A stretch of DNA of 64,000 nucleotides, from NCBI GenBank assembly GCA_033026295.1, contig CM065180.1, positions 20,489,523 to 20,553,522 of the forward strand. Reading direction: 5' to 3'. Every line of letters begins with the position of its first letter. Position 1 is the stretch's first letter. The DNA comes from Channa striata (lineage: Eukaryota; Chordata; Actinopteri; Anabantiformes; Channidae). The notes beneath the pieces are model-generated. The model did not search any database. It worked only from the letters and a program-made list of their open reading frames with translations, and was not told where the DNA came from. A program made the position numbers and the translations under genes. Positions 11,275 through 22,888 of this stretch are shown here, in pieces.

Positions 11275-14200
11275 TGAATGGTGAAGTTTTATTCTAGTCG
11301 CTCTAAAGAGAGAGATATAGATATAGAAAGAGAGAGAGAGAGAGATAGAGAAACAGTGCCACTGTACAGAAGAGCTCCTGTGAAATTCACACAAAAAATA
11401 TTGTTTTTACTCTTTATCATTTATAATTCTCCAGGATGATGTACTCCAGTATGAATTTACAAGCGATGTATACAGGTGTCATTTTCTAAATATATTCAAA
11501 ATAGTTCCTTAAAGTCTTTGATGAAGTATTAGTTTTTAAAAAAAAGCTCTATTCTTACAGCAAACCATAAAGAAAGAGGTCTCGTATCTTTGGAGGGATA
11601 GCAGACTCAAAGTAGAAGGTTGCCTTTTTTTTCTCTTTCATCTTTAAGGTTGAAGTCCTGACTATACATGAAGGAGAGGGAAGAGAGAAGCGGAGCTGGT
11701 GATACAGAAATTCTCACCTGCCATTGGAGGAAGAGCAAGGATGTCCTGCCACACCAAGCCAAGCCCTGACCCACGTCCCCATTGGGCAAAGCGCGGCCTG
11801 ATAACGGCCCGTCGGCCAATGAGGAAGTAGCGCTAGGATCAGGTCCTTGCCTTCTCCCCCAAAACAGCAGCAGCATCTTCATCATGTTAAACATAGATCG
11901 TTTTTTTTCTCTCAAATATGTATATACTCACACCTTGTTACAACGCATTAGTGATCATAACATCATAACAGAAAAATAACAAACGAAAAGAAACAGAAAA
12001 CATTTAAAATTGTTACATCTGGGGTTGCATGCCATCACCTCATTATTTATCGTTAAATGTAATTAAAATACATTTTTGCCATTAAAAAGAGCAGGGTTGT
12101 CATCACAAGGGTGTGTGTGTGTGTGTGTGTGTGCGCGCACTTGTGTTTGAACATAAGTTAGCATTAGTTTACATGACGAATAGAACAAATCGGTATGAGT
12201 TCAAAAAAAATGGCAGGGTTTCTTTTGATATTTGTACATGTGCATATTGTTCACTCGTCAGCTCACGCAAGCAGCATGTGAAGATAAATATGATAATAAT
12301 CATAATAATAATCATAATAATCGTAATAATCATAATAAATATGCAGATAAGATGCAAAAAAGGACAAATGTTGCTAGTCAGTCAACATTGGGTAAGCTGA
12401 TTGGGAAGCGTGAGAGGTTCGCTGCAGGATCCCAAGAGTAGGAAAGGACGATATGAGCGCGGCTGTTAAAGATGGAGCTTCATTCGAAACACAGTGGCTA
12501 ACGCGTTTGACTGCCTTTAAAAACCATGGCCAGAAAAGAGAGAGATTCCTGTCGGGATATTCCAGAAAAGGGTCGACTGTGGACGCGTGGGGAACATCCT
12601 CCATTCTGTCAAAGGTGCTCACGTTGACCACGAGCGGCCCACACCGAGCCACGTCGCCATAACCGTTTACCTCCTTTTCCTCTTCTTCTCTCTTTACTTG
12701 AGTTGCAGCCGAACTGGAAGACCTTGGACTGGTAAACATTAAAAGGAGAAAAAAGTTGGATTCTGCTTTGCGGCCACTACAAATTGCGTCGTTTTTTTTT
12801 CATTTTTTTGGTCTTTTTTTGGTTTTTCCTTTTTTTTCCTACAAAAAACCCTGCACCGCATCATGTTCTGTTGCTACGGTTGAAGCTCCCCCAAAACGCA
12901 CAGAATCATCCTGAGGTATTTGATTACAATTTGGCTTTGTGTATCCAATCGATCAAGCAAATCAGTTGAAATGGTTTTTCTGTTGACTGTACAATTTGTA
13001 CAGTATAATGCTACAAAAAAGTGGGCACGTGTGTACAAGGAAGTGTGTGCATGTGCAATTCTAAGTGCTATCAAAAATAAAATTCAAAGAAAGAAATAAA
13101 TGCCCAACAATCAGATCACGAATCAAGTGTTCTAGTTAAGACTTCAAGCTTGCCCATACTCTGTCATGCACACACGACTTACTTTACTCTAAAATGAATA
13201 CGTGATGGATGAGCACATAGTGGTGGAGCCCTCTGCGTTTTATCTCTCACCGGTTCGTGAACCACAGCCCGTCCCGAATTTCCACCCAAATAATTTTAAC
13301 TGATGGTCCTAATTATTTTTAACACAATCCCCAGGTCGCCTGTAGCCGTTAGATACTGTAAATCACTATTACTTCTGTACCAACAAATCAAGCAAAATGG
13401 AATTTTACAAAACCCCAACATAAAAATGTGGTTCTAGAGTTTTCCTGCACTCGAGTGATGTGTCATGGCGATTAAGGAAGGGAAGAAGGAAGGAACCATT
13501 AGTGGTTTCATGGTTAATACCCTGTTTCTCAGTGGCAGATCGAAAGACAACAAACACAAAAGTGCAAATCCCTCCCCCGACTCAGACAAGGTGGTGCTGG
13601 ACAACTTAGTCCTTTCATCCTTTCCCCCTCATCTCCTCTTGCTCTCTTCCCTTCCACCATTCTTGAGGTCTTGTGCAGCAAAAGCTGCAGCATAACAATG
13701 ATTTACTAAGCACAGAAATCAAGGATCAAAGTTATGATTGTACAAGTATTCAACCACCATATCTAGAGACACAGTCCCTGTCAAATACAGTAAAATATGT
13801 GTCTGAATGCGCGAGTGTATTTTATATTCTTTGACACAGAAAGAAAAATCAACACATGCAAAATAATCTACTTCTCTTCATGGTATTTTTCAGAAAGCTA
13901 TGCTTTTGTCCAAAGCAAATGTGGGAGAAAGGTTTTAAAACTAATGGCTATTGTGCTACCAAATAAGCAAACACTAAAATTCTACATAGCGGGATCCAAA
14001 TGCCAGAATCCCTAATAAATCTTATAGTTTCATAGAATAAAAAAAGCACTATTTTGCTGTTATTTTTCCATGTGCAGTGCCACAAATGAAATACCCATCG
14101 TTTGCCTCAGGTTTCCATGCTTGTCCGTCCCTTTTATTTTGTCACATTGTCAGTCTGTCTTTTTTATCTGTCAGTCTGTAAACATTATTCATTGGTAGCA

Positions 14201-15070
14201 CCTACATTATTCTCAGCTTCCCGGGACTACTGTGCCTCTGCATGGGCTTAACAAATAAAACCAAACTCTTACAAAGTACCCCGAAACCGATCTGCCCAAA
14301 ACTTCTCGATGAACTCCGCTCTGTGTCATTTAACCGCTCGTCTCATTTCTCCCCTCTGTCTCCTTTTGCACGGCCAGGTGTCTCAGTGGCCATATTTGTC
14401 AGAGTAACAGGGAGCAGACTGTTGGACTAGCTCACTGTGATGCCCGTACCCTCCTGGGACATCTCTGTGTCTGACCGCGACATCAAACGTGCCCATCTGG
14501 TCTCCCTGTCAAGCCGCTTCTCCTCAACTAGCAAGCTCGAAGCTTGACAGTGGAGGTGGAGAGGGAACAAACGGAGGAGTGAGAGTCGAAAGGGAGGCTC
14601 TCGCTCTCCCTCCCTACAATTCCGCACTCATATAATTTATCCCATCCTCTTCACCACGTTCTTGAGTAAATCAATCACAAATCAACTGCCACTTTTCCAG
14701 CAATTCTCGCGGGAGTCCGTCCTCATTGTAACCTGGGTCTTGTCTGTCCTACTAGCAGGACTACGCTACTTGCTAAGCCTTTCAAAACCTAGAGGTTAAA
14801 TAGAATCCTCTTTACTTCCAGGTACCTTAACGCAAAGTGCCTGCCATTGAGCTAACTCGCATGGCCGAGGATGGACAGAAACGATGATATCATCTGCCGA
14901 GAGAGTCCTAGTAGTACCATCATACCAAGTAGTTTTGGATTACAATGCTGAAGAGAAGAAGAAAAATGTAGTGTGGCTATGGCATCCTTCAGTGGATAAC
15001 ATAGTTGATAAATTATAATACAAACCCAGAGAGGAGTAAGGAGGAGAGAACACATCATTTCTTATAGCAA
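11275..15070 (-). other. grin2a: Probable grin2a 3' UTR
   Basis: About 3.8 kb follow the stop codon with no other recognisable gene. Mammalian GRIN2A also has a very long 3' UTR, so a long one is expected. The stretch holds A/T-rich and T-rich tracts (12790-12840), an imperfect AAT-type repeat (12291-12340), a GT array (12111-12133) and a few short open frames that resemble no protein I know. The 3' end is set at the best AATAAA on the minus strand; an earlier candidate is at 14133-14138. Extent is inferred, not seen. Confidence 0.45.
11288..11293 (-). terminator. Candidate grin2a poly(A) signal
   Basis: The minus strand reads GAATAAAACTTC here, followed within about 15-30 nt by a GT-rich stretch (GGTCTGTTGTCCTGTC), the usual arrangement of hexamer plus downstream GU element. 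It lies 3.8 kb after the stop. Several other AATAAA copies occur on the same strand, so the choice is tentative. Confidence 0.35.
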
Positions 15071-17044
15071 CTAAACATCAGACTCCAGACTGGGGATTTT
15101 TTTATACACCCGTCTATTGCTAAACTGGGCTGAGTTAAGGACGCCACGTGGGGCGGGGTACGCACTAGTCTTATTGGCTGAGTAAGGCATTACATGCTCT
15201 TTGTTGTACATGTCATTCACTATTCGCCCGTCCCGTGAGCAGTATGAAGTTGTGGATTTAACTGAAGAGCGAAGATTGTTCGCGTCATTGCGTGTTTTGA
15301 TGGGGGCCGCTCCGAGGGCCGCTGCAGGCGAGGCCACCGCGAGCTGTTTGTAAATATCAGAGGAGCTCCGGCCATGGACCAGTCTGCTGCTGGTGTCATC
15401 CCTCAGCGAGTGGCTGAGGAAAGGGTTTTCCGAGCCATGGGCCGGGTACAGAGACTTGCTCCTCTTGCTCTCCTCTAGATTGTGGTTAAACAACATAGAC
15501 TTGGAACCGGTTCCAAATAGTCTGCCGGAGTAGGGTCGCATGCCGAAGAGGTTGGCATAGTGCGAGTCAGACGCAGAGTCCAGGAAGCGGTCCTTCTCCT
15601 TTAGGCTGACGCTGCGCGCTGGTCGGCCCAGGTCCACGTCCTTGGGCTTTTCCAGCATGATGTTGTCAAAGGAGTGCTGTCGACTCAGCCGCAAGCGGTT
15701 TCTCTTTTGAACGTGCGGGCCATCAGTCTGTGGCCAGTACAGACCAAACATTTCGTCTGGCTGCTGCTGCTGTTGGTGGTGCATGGTGGGACTGACCAAG
15801 GTGTCTGAGAGGAGCTGGTCCTCACTAATGTCATACAGGTTAGCTGTGTGAAGGCATGCCTCACACCTATTATAGGGTGAGCGGGTGGCAGAAGCTGAGG
15901 CAGTGCCCGAAGACGTGTACGGCCCTCCCGGCGGGTAGCTAGCAGTCACTTTGGACAAGCAGGAACGGCAGTGTGTCTGTTTGTAGCGATCGATAGATTC
16001 GTGTGGGGAAAGAGAAAGGTTTTTCTCTTTCATACTATAATGTTTGGAGTAGGTCGGGTCTGGTAGAAGATCAGAGTCTGTGTGATGTAGAGGCGAGGAG
16101 TTCAGATGAATGATTGGCTGCTCACATTTCCTGTAATTCTCACTGTGGTCGGAGTAGATCTCGGGGTAATCCAAATCGTCTGCAGCAAGGCCGCGACTCT
16201 CACGATAGTGTATAGGATCCGAGTGTAGACTCAGCTCTCGGTCTGAGTCGATAGTGTAGATTTTCTCTCCTCCTCCTCCTCCTCCTCCTCTCCCGGGTTG
16301 GTTGGTTCCACCGCTGACCTGCTTAGTCTTTAAGTAGGACAGCTCCACCTCACTGCAGTCCCTAGGGTATTTCGACGTTACGGATCTTTTTTTTAAGTTG
16401 TCCTTGGGCTTCAGGTGCTTGTTGTTTTCTGGGTCCTTGTAGGAGGCTGCCCTGCTGGAACAGTCAGAGATGTCAGAGTGGGCTGTGTCCTCAGGGAGGT
16501 AACGCTGTGTCTTCATCGACATTCGTGGGTCTGGCATCAGCATGTCAGGCATCGGAGGGGGCCCAGGCGGCACGGAACGGAGCGTGTCCACAGACTTCTT
16601 CCACAGGGTTCGGGGTGGCTTGGCATTGGTCTGGACAGCGTCAGCACTTACTGCCACCTCTACCGTGTTTGGGTTGGCGTCGTTCAGGGTCAGAGGGTGC
16701 TGGCCTCCTTGGAAGATGTAGTTGTTAAGATGGTCTTTGTGGCGATTAGCAAGATAAGACTGTAAGTCACCAGTGTCCCCATAGATCATATCTTTGGGAG
16801 CATAGCTTCGGTTGTCAGCATATATGAAGTTGCCCTTCTCTGCCATCATGTCCATGATCATGGGGCCAGCTGAGTGCATGAACTCACGTTTGGGTGAGTT
16901 CATGTGGGACCCACCCAGGTTAGACATGTTGGTCATCTGCTTGGCTGACTTAATGAGCTTTAGCATTTTGTCCTGAGGGCTAAAGTCCATATCTGTCTTT
17001 TTCTTCATGTCAATGTGGACTCCATGGATGCAACTCCAGATCCC
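15071..17044 (-). CDS. grin2a: grin2a last coding exon W13 (1974 bp): cytoplasmic tail and stop
   Basis: Acceptor ccatgcag precedes GGG ATC TGG AGT (GIWSCIHGVHID); the ATG-containing stretch before it is intron. The 657-residue tail is disordered and Ser/Pro-rich. Elements shared with GluN2A include YIFQGGQHPLTLND, RTLWKKSVD, RYLPEDTAHSDIS, CSEVELSYLKTK, IYTIDSD, THCRSCLS, NLYDISEDQLL, a RQHSFDNI site resembling the kinase-substrate site of GluN2A/2B, SKSLYPAHGSENPFL, TSYCSRD and EHVMPYSANK. It ends NRRVYKKIPSLESDV, with ESDV the class I PDZ ligand for PSD-95-type scaffolds. Odd points are a pure GGA run giving Gly7 (16268-16288) and a Gln5 run (15761-15775). Stop TAG is at 15071-15073. Confidence 0.97.
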   Translation of the reverse strand, partial: GIWSCIHGVHIDMKKKTDMDFSPQDKMLKLIKSAKQMTNMSNLGGSHMNSPKREFMHSAGPMIMDMMAEKGNFIYADNRSYAPKDMIYGDTGDLQSYLANRHKDHLNNYIFQGGQHPLTLNDANPNTVEVAVSADAVQTNAKPPRTLWKKSVDTLRSVPPGPPPMPDMLMPDPRMSMKTQRYLPEDTAHSDISDCSSRAASYKDPENNKHLKPKDNLKKRSVTSKYPRDCSEVELSYLKTKQVSGGTNQPGRGGGGGGGEKIYTIDSDRELSLHSDPIHYRESRGLAADDLDYPEIYSDHSENYRKCEQPIIHLNSSPLHHTDSDLLPDPTYSKHYSMKEKNLSLSPHESIDRYKQTHCRSCLSKVTASYPPGGPYTSSGTASASATRSPYNRCEACLHTANLYDISEDQLLSDTLVSPTMHHQQQQQPDEMFGLYWPQTDGPHVQKRNRLRLSRQHSFDNIMLEKPKDVDLGRPARSVSLKEKDRFLDSASDSHYANLFGMRPYSGRLFGTGSKSMLFNHNLEESKRSKSLYPAHGSENPFLSHSLRDDTSSRLVHGRSSSDIYKQLAVASPAAALGAAPIKTRNDANNLRSSVKSTTSYCSRDGRIVNDMYNKEHVMPYSANKTSAYPAPRGVLNSAQFSNRRVYKKIPSLESDV

Positions 17045-18725
17045 CTGCATGGAGAAATGGGGATACACAAATGGAATGAAGAAGAGAAAGCGGGAAAGAC
17101 AAATTAAAAAATGAGTAAGGGTAGAAGGAGAAAATTAGAGGGGAAGAGATAGAATGAAAAGAGGGACAATGACCGGTTGACAGTGAAATGGAAAAAGACA
17201 AACAGAATAATGGTTACTTATCTGCTCTGGTCAAACATATTTATACTTTGCATGTTTAACTGAAATGTATTAATTTGGCCGTGGCACAGAAAATTACAGG
17301 GCACTAAATCAACACAGTGTTTTATCACCATTATTACAACCTTGCAACATTACTGAATTAGGCTGTCCCTCATTTTCTCAGAAACACATTCGTTCAGTTT
17401 ATGAAGAAACTGAAAATCGCTTTATTGAGTTAATCTCGTATTATTATATAAGATTGATTTAGGAGGATGACATGGCAAAACATCATCATTTAGTAAGCAC
17501 TTAAGTAAAAAGGATTCACAATAAATCAAATAATCAATACACCAAGACAAGACACAAACAAACATCACAACCAAAGCAGTTTCTGGCCACAATGCCAACA
17601 CAAACCAATGTCCATTATAATCCAAAGAACAGCCAGTGTGTATTTATGAAAAGGGACAAATACACAAGAATACAGAACAATAAGAGCTTATAGCTTTTCA
17701 TTCTGTGAAGCTTGTCTTATACTTTTATGGAATTCAGTGACAAAGTTTCCTTTTTCAATTCAGGCTTTAGCTTCTAATGCCAAGTTGTATTTTTAGTGCC
17801 AAACCTTTCCGCTACACAGACAAATGGACAAAATATCATGTAATGCTATAATGTATGTATGTATATAGCGCATTGAAATAACATTTTTTTCCAAGAACTT
17901 TCCTGCGTTCTTTTCTCTTCTCTACCCCACTCGGTTAACTTTGCAAAAACTTAACAACTCTGCCTCAGAAAAAGTGCAGAGACACTGCAGTGGTTTTAAG
18001 GATGCGTGTCGATGTCTTCTGTTCTCACACATAACAAGGCAGAATGCTGACCTTTTAGCAGAATGGGAGAGAATAGATTGATTTAACGTGGGTTGCCGTG
18101 ATTGCACCCGAAAAACATGCTGCAATTAGGATCTATTTTTGTTGCTATTCAGGGCTGCCTCGTGATCCCCCCCCCCGCCTTCATCCCCCTCCTTCCCTCT
18201 CATCCTCCTTTATGCAGCCCTCTCTGCTTTCTGCTTTCCTCTTGTTTAACTCACTTTCTTACTTTAGCTGTACCTCTCTTTCAATCCACTGTGTGTGTCC
18301 GTGTGCGTGTGTGTGTGTGTGTGTGTGCGCGTGTGTGTGTGCATGCTCCCTCGTATTACTGAGAGAACAGTTGACAGGACTATCTGAACCCAATAAGGCA
18401 GCATTAGCCTCCCATATAGCTGCAGTGCTTTGCTGCACTTTACTGCCTTGAAGACGACCATTGCTAATCCAGTCAGACCACCTAAAGCCTGGATATTCAC
18501 ACTGCCACATGGTTGGAGTGCACACTTAAGGACCTTACTTTGAGTTCAGTATTGGGACAAATCTAAGGCTGTTGTTCCAACATGTGTCTTGTTGTGATTA
18601 AAATGTAATTCAGTGTAAGGCTGTCGCAGCTAGTTCTTTCAAACCACCACGCAGACTAAAGTATGTTTGGAAGAACATGCTTGCAGGTTCACGCATACAC
18701 CTTCTATACACAAATCAGGCCTTAC
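17045..18725 (-). other. grin2a intron W12-W13
   Basis: 1681 bp, donor gtaagg, acceptor ccatgcag. It holds a C-run (18168-18178), a C/T-rich stretch (18160-18250) and a GT array (18288-18342) that is CA-rich in the transcript. Nothing else is recognised. Confidence 0.9.
18288..18342. repeat. Interrupted (GT)n microsatellite
   Basis: GT units with CGT and GC interruptions. In the grin2a transcript it would read as CA repeat in the last intron. Confidence 0.95.
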
Positions 18726-18964
18726 CCGACTGATGGAAAACAGAAGACCTGGCCTGCCAGAGCAGACTCCGGTGAAACAGTATCTGAGCCTCCAATAGAA
18801 GAGATGCTCAGAAACAAAGGTGATGAGGGAGAGGCCCATGGCTGTGGCCAGCATGTAGAAGACCCCAGCCATGTTGTCCACATCCAGCTGACTGGACATC
18901 ACCTCGTTCTTTTCATTGTGGCAAATTCCCGTCAGCCACTGAGCCTCTAATTCCTCCATTTCAC
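18726..18964 (-). CDS. grin2a: grin2a exon W12 (239 bp): end of S2 and membrane segment M4
   Basis: Acceptor cttttcag is followed by GT GAA ATG GAG (GEMEELEAQWLTGICHNEK), then NEVMSSQLDVDNMAGVFYML, ATAMGLSLITFVSEHLFYWR and LRYCFTGVCSGRPGLLFSIS, R, with donor gtaagg. TGIC supplies the second S2 disulfide cysteine. DNMAGVFYML...SLITF is M4. The exon keeps the conserved 239 bp. After M4 the protein enters the cytoplasm. Confidence 0.96.
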
Positions 18965-21917
18965 CTGAAAAGCATAACAACAGAGCAGCTCAAATAATTT
19001 ACCCAACGGCTGAGCAAATATGCAGTAATTAAAGTTTATACTCTGACAATGCATTATATAGTCAAGACAAATAACTAGAAGTACAATATAATTTACTGTT
19101 ATTGCACATTGAGAATAAAATCGCATTGACTTGAAATTCAAATGTTTATTTTTACATGTGTATAAGTTGTTAATGAATGGCGATAAGCTTAGCAATGATG
19201 CTAAATGATTGGCATTACTTTAAAAGGAAATATGGAGATAGCTTTACAATCTACCGTAAAGGGCCTTCTTTTAGGGCAAACGTAGTCATGAAGTGTCACC
19301 TCATAAGATAAATGCTAACGCAGTCCTTTAATTGGATTTGCAGGGGCTGCTGTTTAAAATTAATTTATTTGGGCATCACAGTCACCAGGCTTCCACTCCC
19401 CTCTGTGCTGCCTGATAGGGCAAAGAGATTGTTTCTCTAGGTGTAATGAAAGAGCAGCAGAAAGCAACAAAGACCTTATCGTTTCTCATCCCTCACTCTG
19501 CGTTCCTTCCCCTCTGTTTCACCTCCCTCCCTGCTCTCCTCCGTGACATTTGGCATCCGGCTAATCCCATCGATGTCATTCAGGGCTAGATAACTAAGGC
19601 TGCTAGTGGGGAAGACAAATATCATGGTGGTATTCATCTAGATGTCTTAGAGGTGCAGTCTTACTAAAATAAATACACTGACAGATGTAGTCACGGTACC
19701 TCTTTTTAGTTATTAAACGTTATCTTTCCTTATGACATGCTTGAAATTGGATGCAGCTGTAGGGAGCCACTACTCCCTGCTCTGTTGCTGAGGCTCCAGT
19801 GAGTGTAAAGTGTTGCTGAAATTCAAATTTAGTTCTCAGTCAGACGGCTCGAGCAATAGTCTGGTGACCAGTCAGTAGGAACATCCAGTGTCATCCACCC
19901 TTTCAGGGCCTTTTAAAAATGTTTTCGTCTGAAGCATGTACGGCTGATGGGGATGGGAAAATGCAACAAAACGTCATATTACAATACAAAAACATCATTA
20001 AAAAAACACTTCTCTTAATATGTATCGAGCAGTGTCACTACCTTACAGATCCCACAATTACACTGTGTTTGTCAGTGTCCAAACAACTGGGGGCATTAGT
20101 GAGAAAGCAGCTGGGAGTCCCATAGATTCCATTAGAGCAAAGAGAAGATGCCACATTTAACCGGGACAAAAAAGGTAGACTTTCCATTGGAGGTAAGATA
20201 AAATTATGTCTAGCTAACTTACCTTCTGTTTGAATAACACAAGGGAGCTAACATGGAATTCAGAGGATACTTTTTTAAGTTTCCCCTGTAGTGCAGCAGA
20301 TTGCTTTTTGAACCTGTTCGTAAGTAACATTAGAGCAGCTGCTGCTGGGTCGTTTTAAATCAATAGAACAATAGAACAGGAGATAGACTGGATCAGTTTG
20401 CATACACAGAAACTGACATGTTTGCATATTACATGTTAGGTCGAATTGTTTAACCAACTTCTTGGTTTTCGATATTGTGCTGGGTTAAAAGTTTGCTTTG
20501 GTTGTTTTTAGAATGAACATTCTCAGGTTGTATTACACTGATTGTGTTGCCTTGAACTAGGATGTGCAAATTTGTTAACTTTCCACGCCATTAATGAATG
20601 AGGACTGATAAGACAACCGGACATCACGGCAAAGTATTCTCATTATTGGTGCATTTATTTACCCTCTGCTCCAGCCCACATTTCCAAACAGCCAAGCGTT
20701 TTGTCTCGGTTTTTCACCTTCGTCCAACACATCTTCCCCTCAGTCTCTTCTCAGTCCCTGAAAAGCCATATGCTCTCCACCCACATTATGTCTATCCGAT
20801 CAAGTAGCATCTGCCAGGACACCGAGTCACTGTCATCTATCAACTGCACTCCTTTCACTCCCCCCACTCTCTCCTAGCTGACACACTTTCACTGGCTTTT
20901 TCTTGCTCCCTTCTTTCGTCTTCTCTTTGACCTCTCTCCGGCCATCACATGTGCATACACAGCGTCCTTATTTTTCTGAACATCTCATCACTCTTTGCCT
21001 CGATCAGTTTCCTCTTTCTCCACCTCGGTCACACAATTGTATCTCTCATCTTGCCTTGTCCCCTGCATCTTTTTAGCATCTCCCTTTCATCTCCTCTTAA
21101 CTTTCATCTTTTTATAACTTTTATCTTTGACTTCTAATGGCTTTTAGGCGAAAAGCACAAGAATTGAGTCATTATGCAAACATAATACTCCACCATTTTA
21201 AGCGTGCTTTGTGTGTACCTACATTAAATTATTCAACCCAAAATCTACAGATGTTAAAAGACCGGATATAAATTATAACTCGGAGAAGAAGACAAAGCAA
21301 AACAAAAAAAAAAACGGAGTGACATTTGTCAAAAATGATCCAGCCATGACGTATGATGCAGTGTGGCCCGCATGCTCGGCAGCCCTGATAAGACTCTGGG
21401 ATTCTTGTGACACCACTGTTCATTTAATCAACTTCAGTGCACTTGTGGCTGTGAACACTGGCATCAGCAAAATGCTTTCGATGTAAAATGTAAATGAATC
21501 TGTCACTTAAAGCTTGGCCTGTCTCACTTTCTCTCTGTTTCGCAGTTGGAAAATTGTTTACGTAAGGTTGTGTGAGGCTACTTTAATAAAAGAATGCGGT
21601 GATTCAGGTAGAGTAATGTGTACACACACAATCATGCGCACAGATTTGGCGCTGGAGAGGAATATATTAGAATAACTTACACACTGTGCCCTCTGTTTAG
21701 AGCAGTCTTTTTCGTCCAGAATAACATCAAAGGACTATTTATACTTCACTGCATTCCTTTTGTGCAGTCAGAAGACAAGGCGGCAGAGATGTGCACGTGT
21801 GTGAGAAAGTGTGTGCATGAATTAAAATTGTGCCAAGGAATGATATACCCTTTTGCTTTTCAAAGACATGGTCATGTACTTTGAATTTGTATCAGAGCAA
21901 TTGCGTGCGTTTCTCAC
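18965..21917 (-). other. grin2a intron W11-W12
   Basis: 2953 bp. The interval 20640-21140 is pyrimidine-rich on the plus strand and so purine-rich in the transcript. No repeat family or gene is recognised in the rest. Confidence 0.9.
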
Positions 21918-22015
21918 CATCTCCGATAATAGCCAGGATGGCCAGATCCACCTGTCGTTTCCAGTAGGAGCCTTTCTGCAGAGCAATGCCATAACCAGTG
22001 GTGGCAAAGATGTAC
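21918..22015 (-). CDS. grin2a: grin2a exon W11 (98 bp): S2 segment
   Basis: After acceptor cgtccag the exon reads G TAC ATC TTT GCC (G-YIFATTGYGIALQKGSYWKR), then QVDLAILAIIGDG, ending GAT G at donor gtgaga. YIFATTGYGIALQKGS is the GluN2A version of the motif (GluN2B has KVFASTGYGIAIQKDS). The stretch LAILAII differs from human LALLQFV, replacing a Gln conserved in mammalian GluN2A and GluN2B. It was identified from the family match, as it is too short for a long open frame. Confidence 0.93.
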
Positions 22016-22798
22016 CTGGACGTGAGCAGATCAAAAACACACACAAGCACACACATATTTTAACCTTTAAACAAATATTTTACCTTTATTTTTCCTGATG
22101 GTGTCACTGTGATTAATACCATCTTTAAGAAGATACTGCATGCATAATGATACCCATAAATGTCATGGTCTATAAATGTACTGTAGGTCGAAGATATTCC
22201 ATCACGTTAAAAAACGGGTTCAAAAATCCATTGTTGGCTGAGCCCAAAGACAAACTGTTTAAGGCCTGCCTTAAAACATATAACCTTTTTTCTGTGCTTC
22301 TTTATACAATTGTTCCAAATCAGATTTGTCAAATTGTGCAACCTTATCACAAATAACTTGTTTTAGACTATTGCAGACCACCTGTTTATGCAGGGATGCA
22401 TAATGCTCCCTAAAGGAAAAGTGTAAGTGTTATTTAAATGCCACTGCTTTTCTTAAACCCTTACAGGTTTTATTTAAGAAGACTAAGGCAGAGAACGCCC
22501 GTTGCGGTGTTTCCTCTTCCAAATAAACAAAGGTGGAGTTAAAACTTGGAAAGTCAGAAATTAACACCTGACATTCAGCTGTACTGTCACAGTAATTTAT
22601 AAACCTAACGACAAAACATATTCATATTAATTTGAGCTGATGTTTGTGTCGTGCAGTATCTATTGTATCTCTTCATTGACATTTTTAGGTAGCACACTTC
22701 ATTGCTTTCTTGCCGAGAGTAACAAAATCCACATAAGCACCTCTGAAGTGCAACCATTTACACTTTGTATTTATCATTCCAATTAAAGCTTTAGTTAC
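22016..22798 (-). other. grin2a intron W10-W11, splitting the 188-bp S2 exon
   Basis: 783 bp, donor gtaact, acceptor cgtccag. It interrupts a Gly codon in GSG-Y of S2. The sequence looks unique and carries no recognisable mobile element. Confidence 0.9.
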
Positions 22799-22888
22799 CC
22801 GCTTCCAATGGTCACCAGCTTACATCCCTCATCTCTGCCGGCCATGTAGTTCAACACTGCAGCATCGTAGATGAAGGCATCCAGTTTA
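22799..22888 (-). CDS. grin2a: grin2a exon W10 (90 bp): S2 segment with the glutamate-contact Asp
   Basis: Acceptor cgagcag leads into T AAA CTG GAT GCC (G-KLDAFIYDAAVLNYMAGRDEG), then CKLVTIGSG, with donor gtaact. IYDA contains the Asp that anchors the glutamate amino group (human D731) and DEGC carries one of the S2 disulfide cysteines. The exon is 90 bp and phase 2 on both sides. Together with W11 it totals 188 bp, which I recall as the length of a single mammalian GRIN2 exon covering the same residues. It is too short to be seen as a long open frame and was found by matching the protein family. Confidence 0.93.

Noticed and set aside
12374..12739. 121-codon minus-strand open frame downstream of grin2a
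   Set aside because: It lies in the probable 3' UTR, has no recognisable domain, and its composition looks like translated non-coding sequence.
16415..16765. 116-codon plus-strand open frame
   Set aside because: Antisense shadow of the long tail exon.
15071..17044. Assignment of the gene to grin2b
   Set aside because: The tail and the YIFATTGYGIALQKGS segment match GluN2A. GluN2B has KVFASTGYGIAIQKDS and a different tail.
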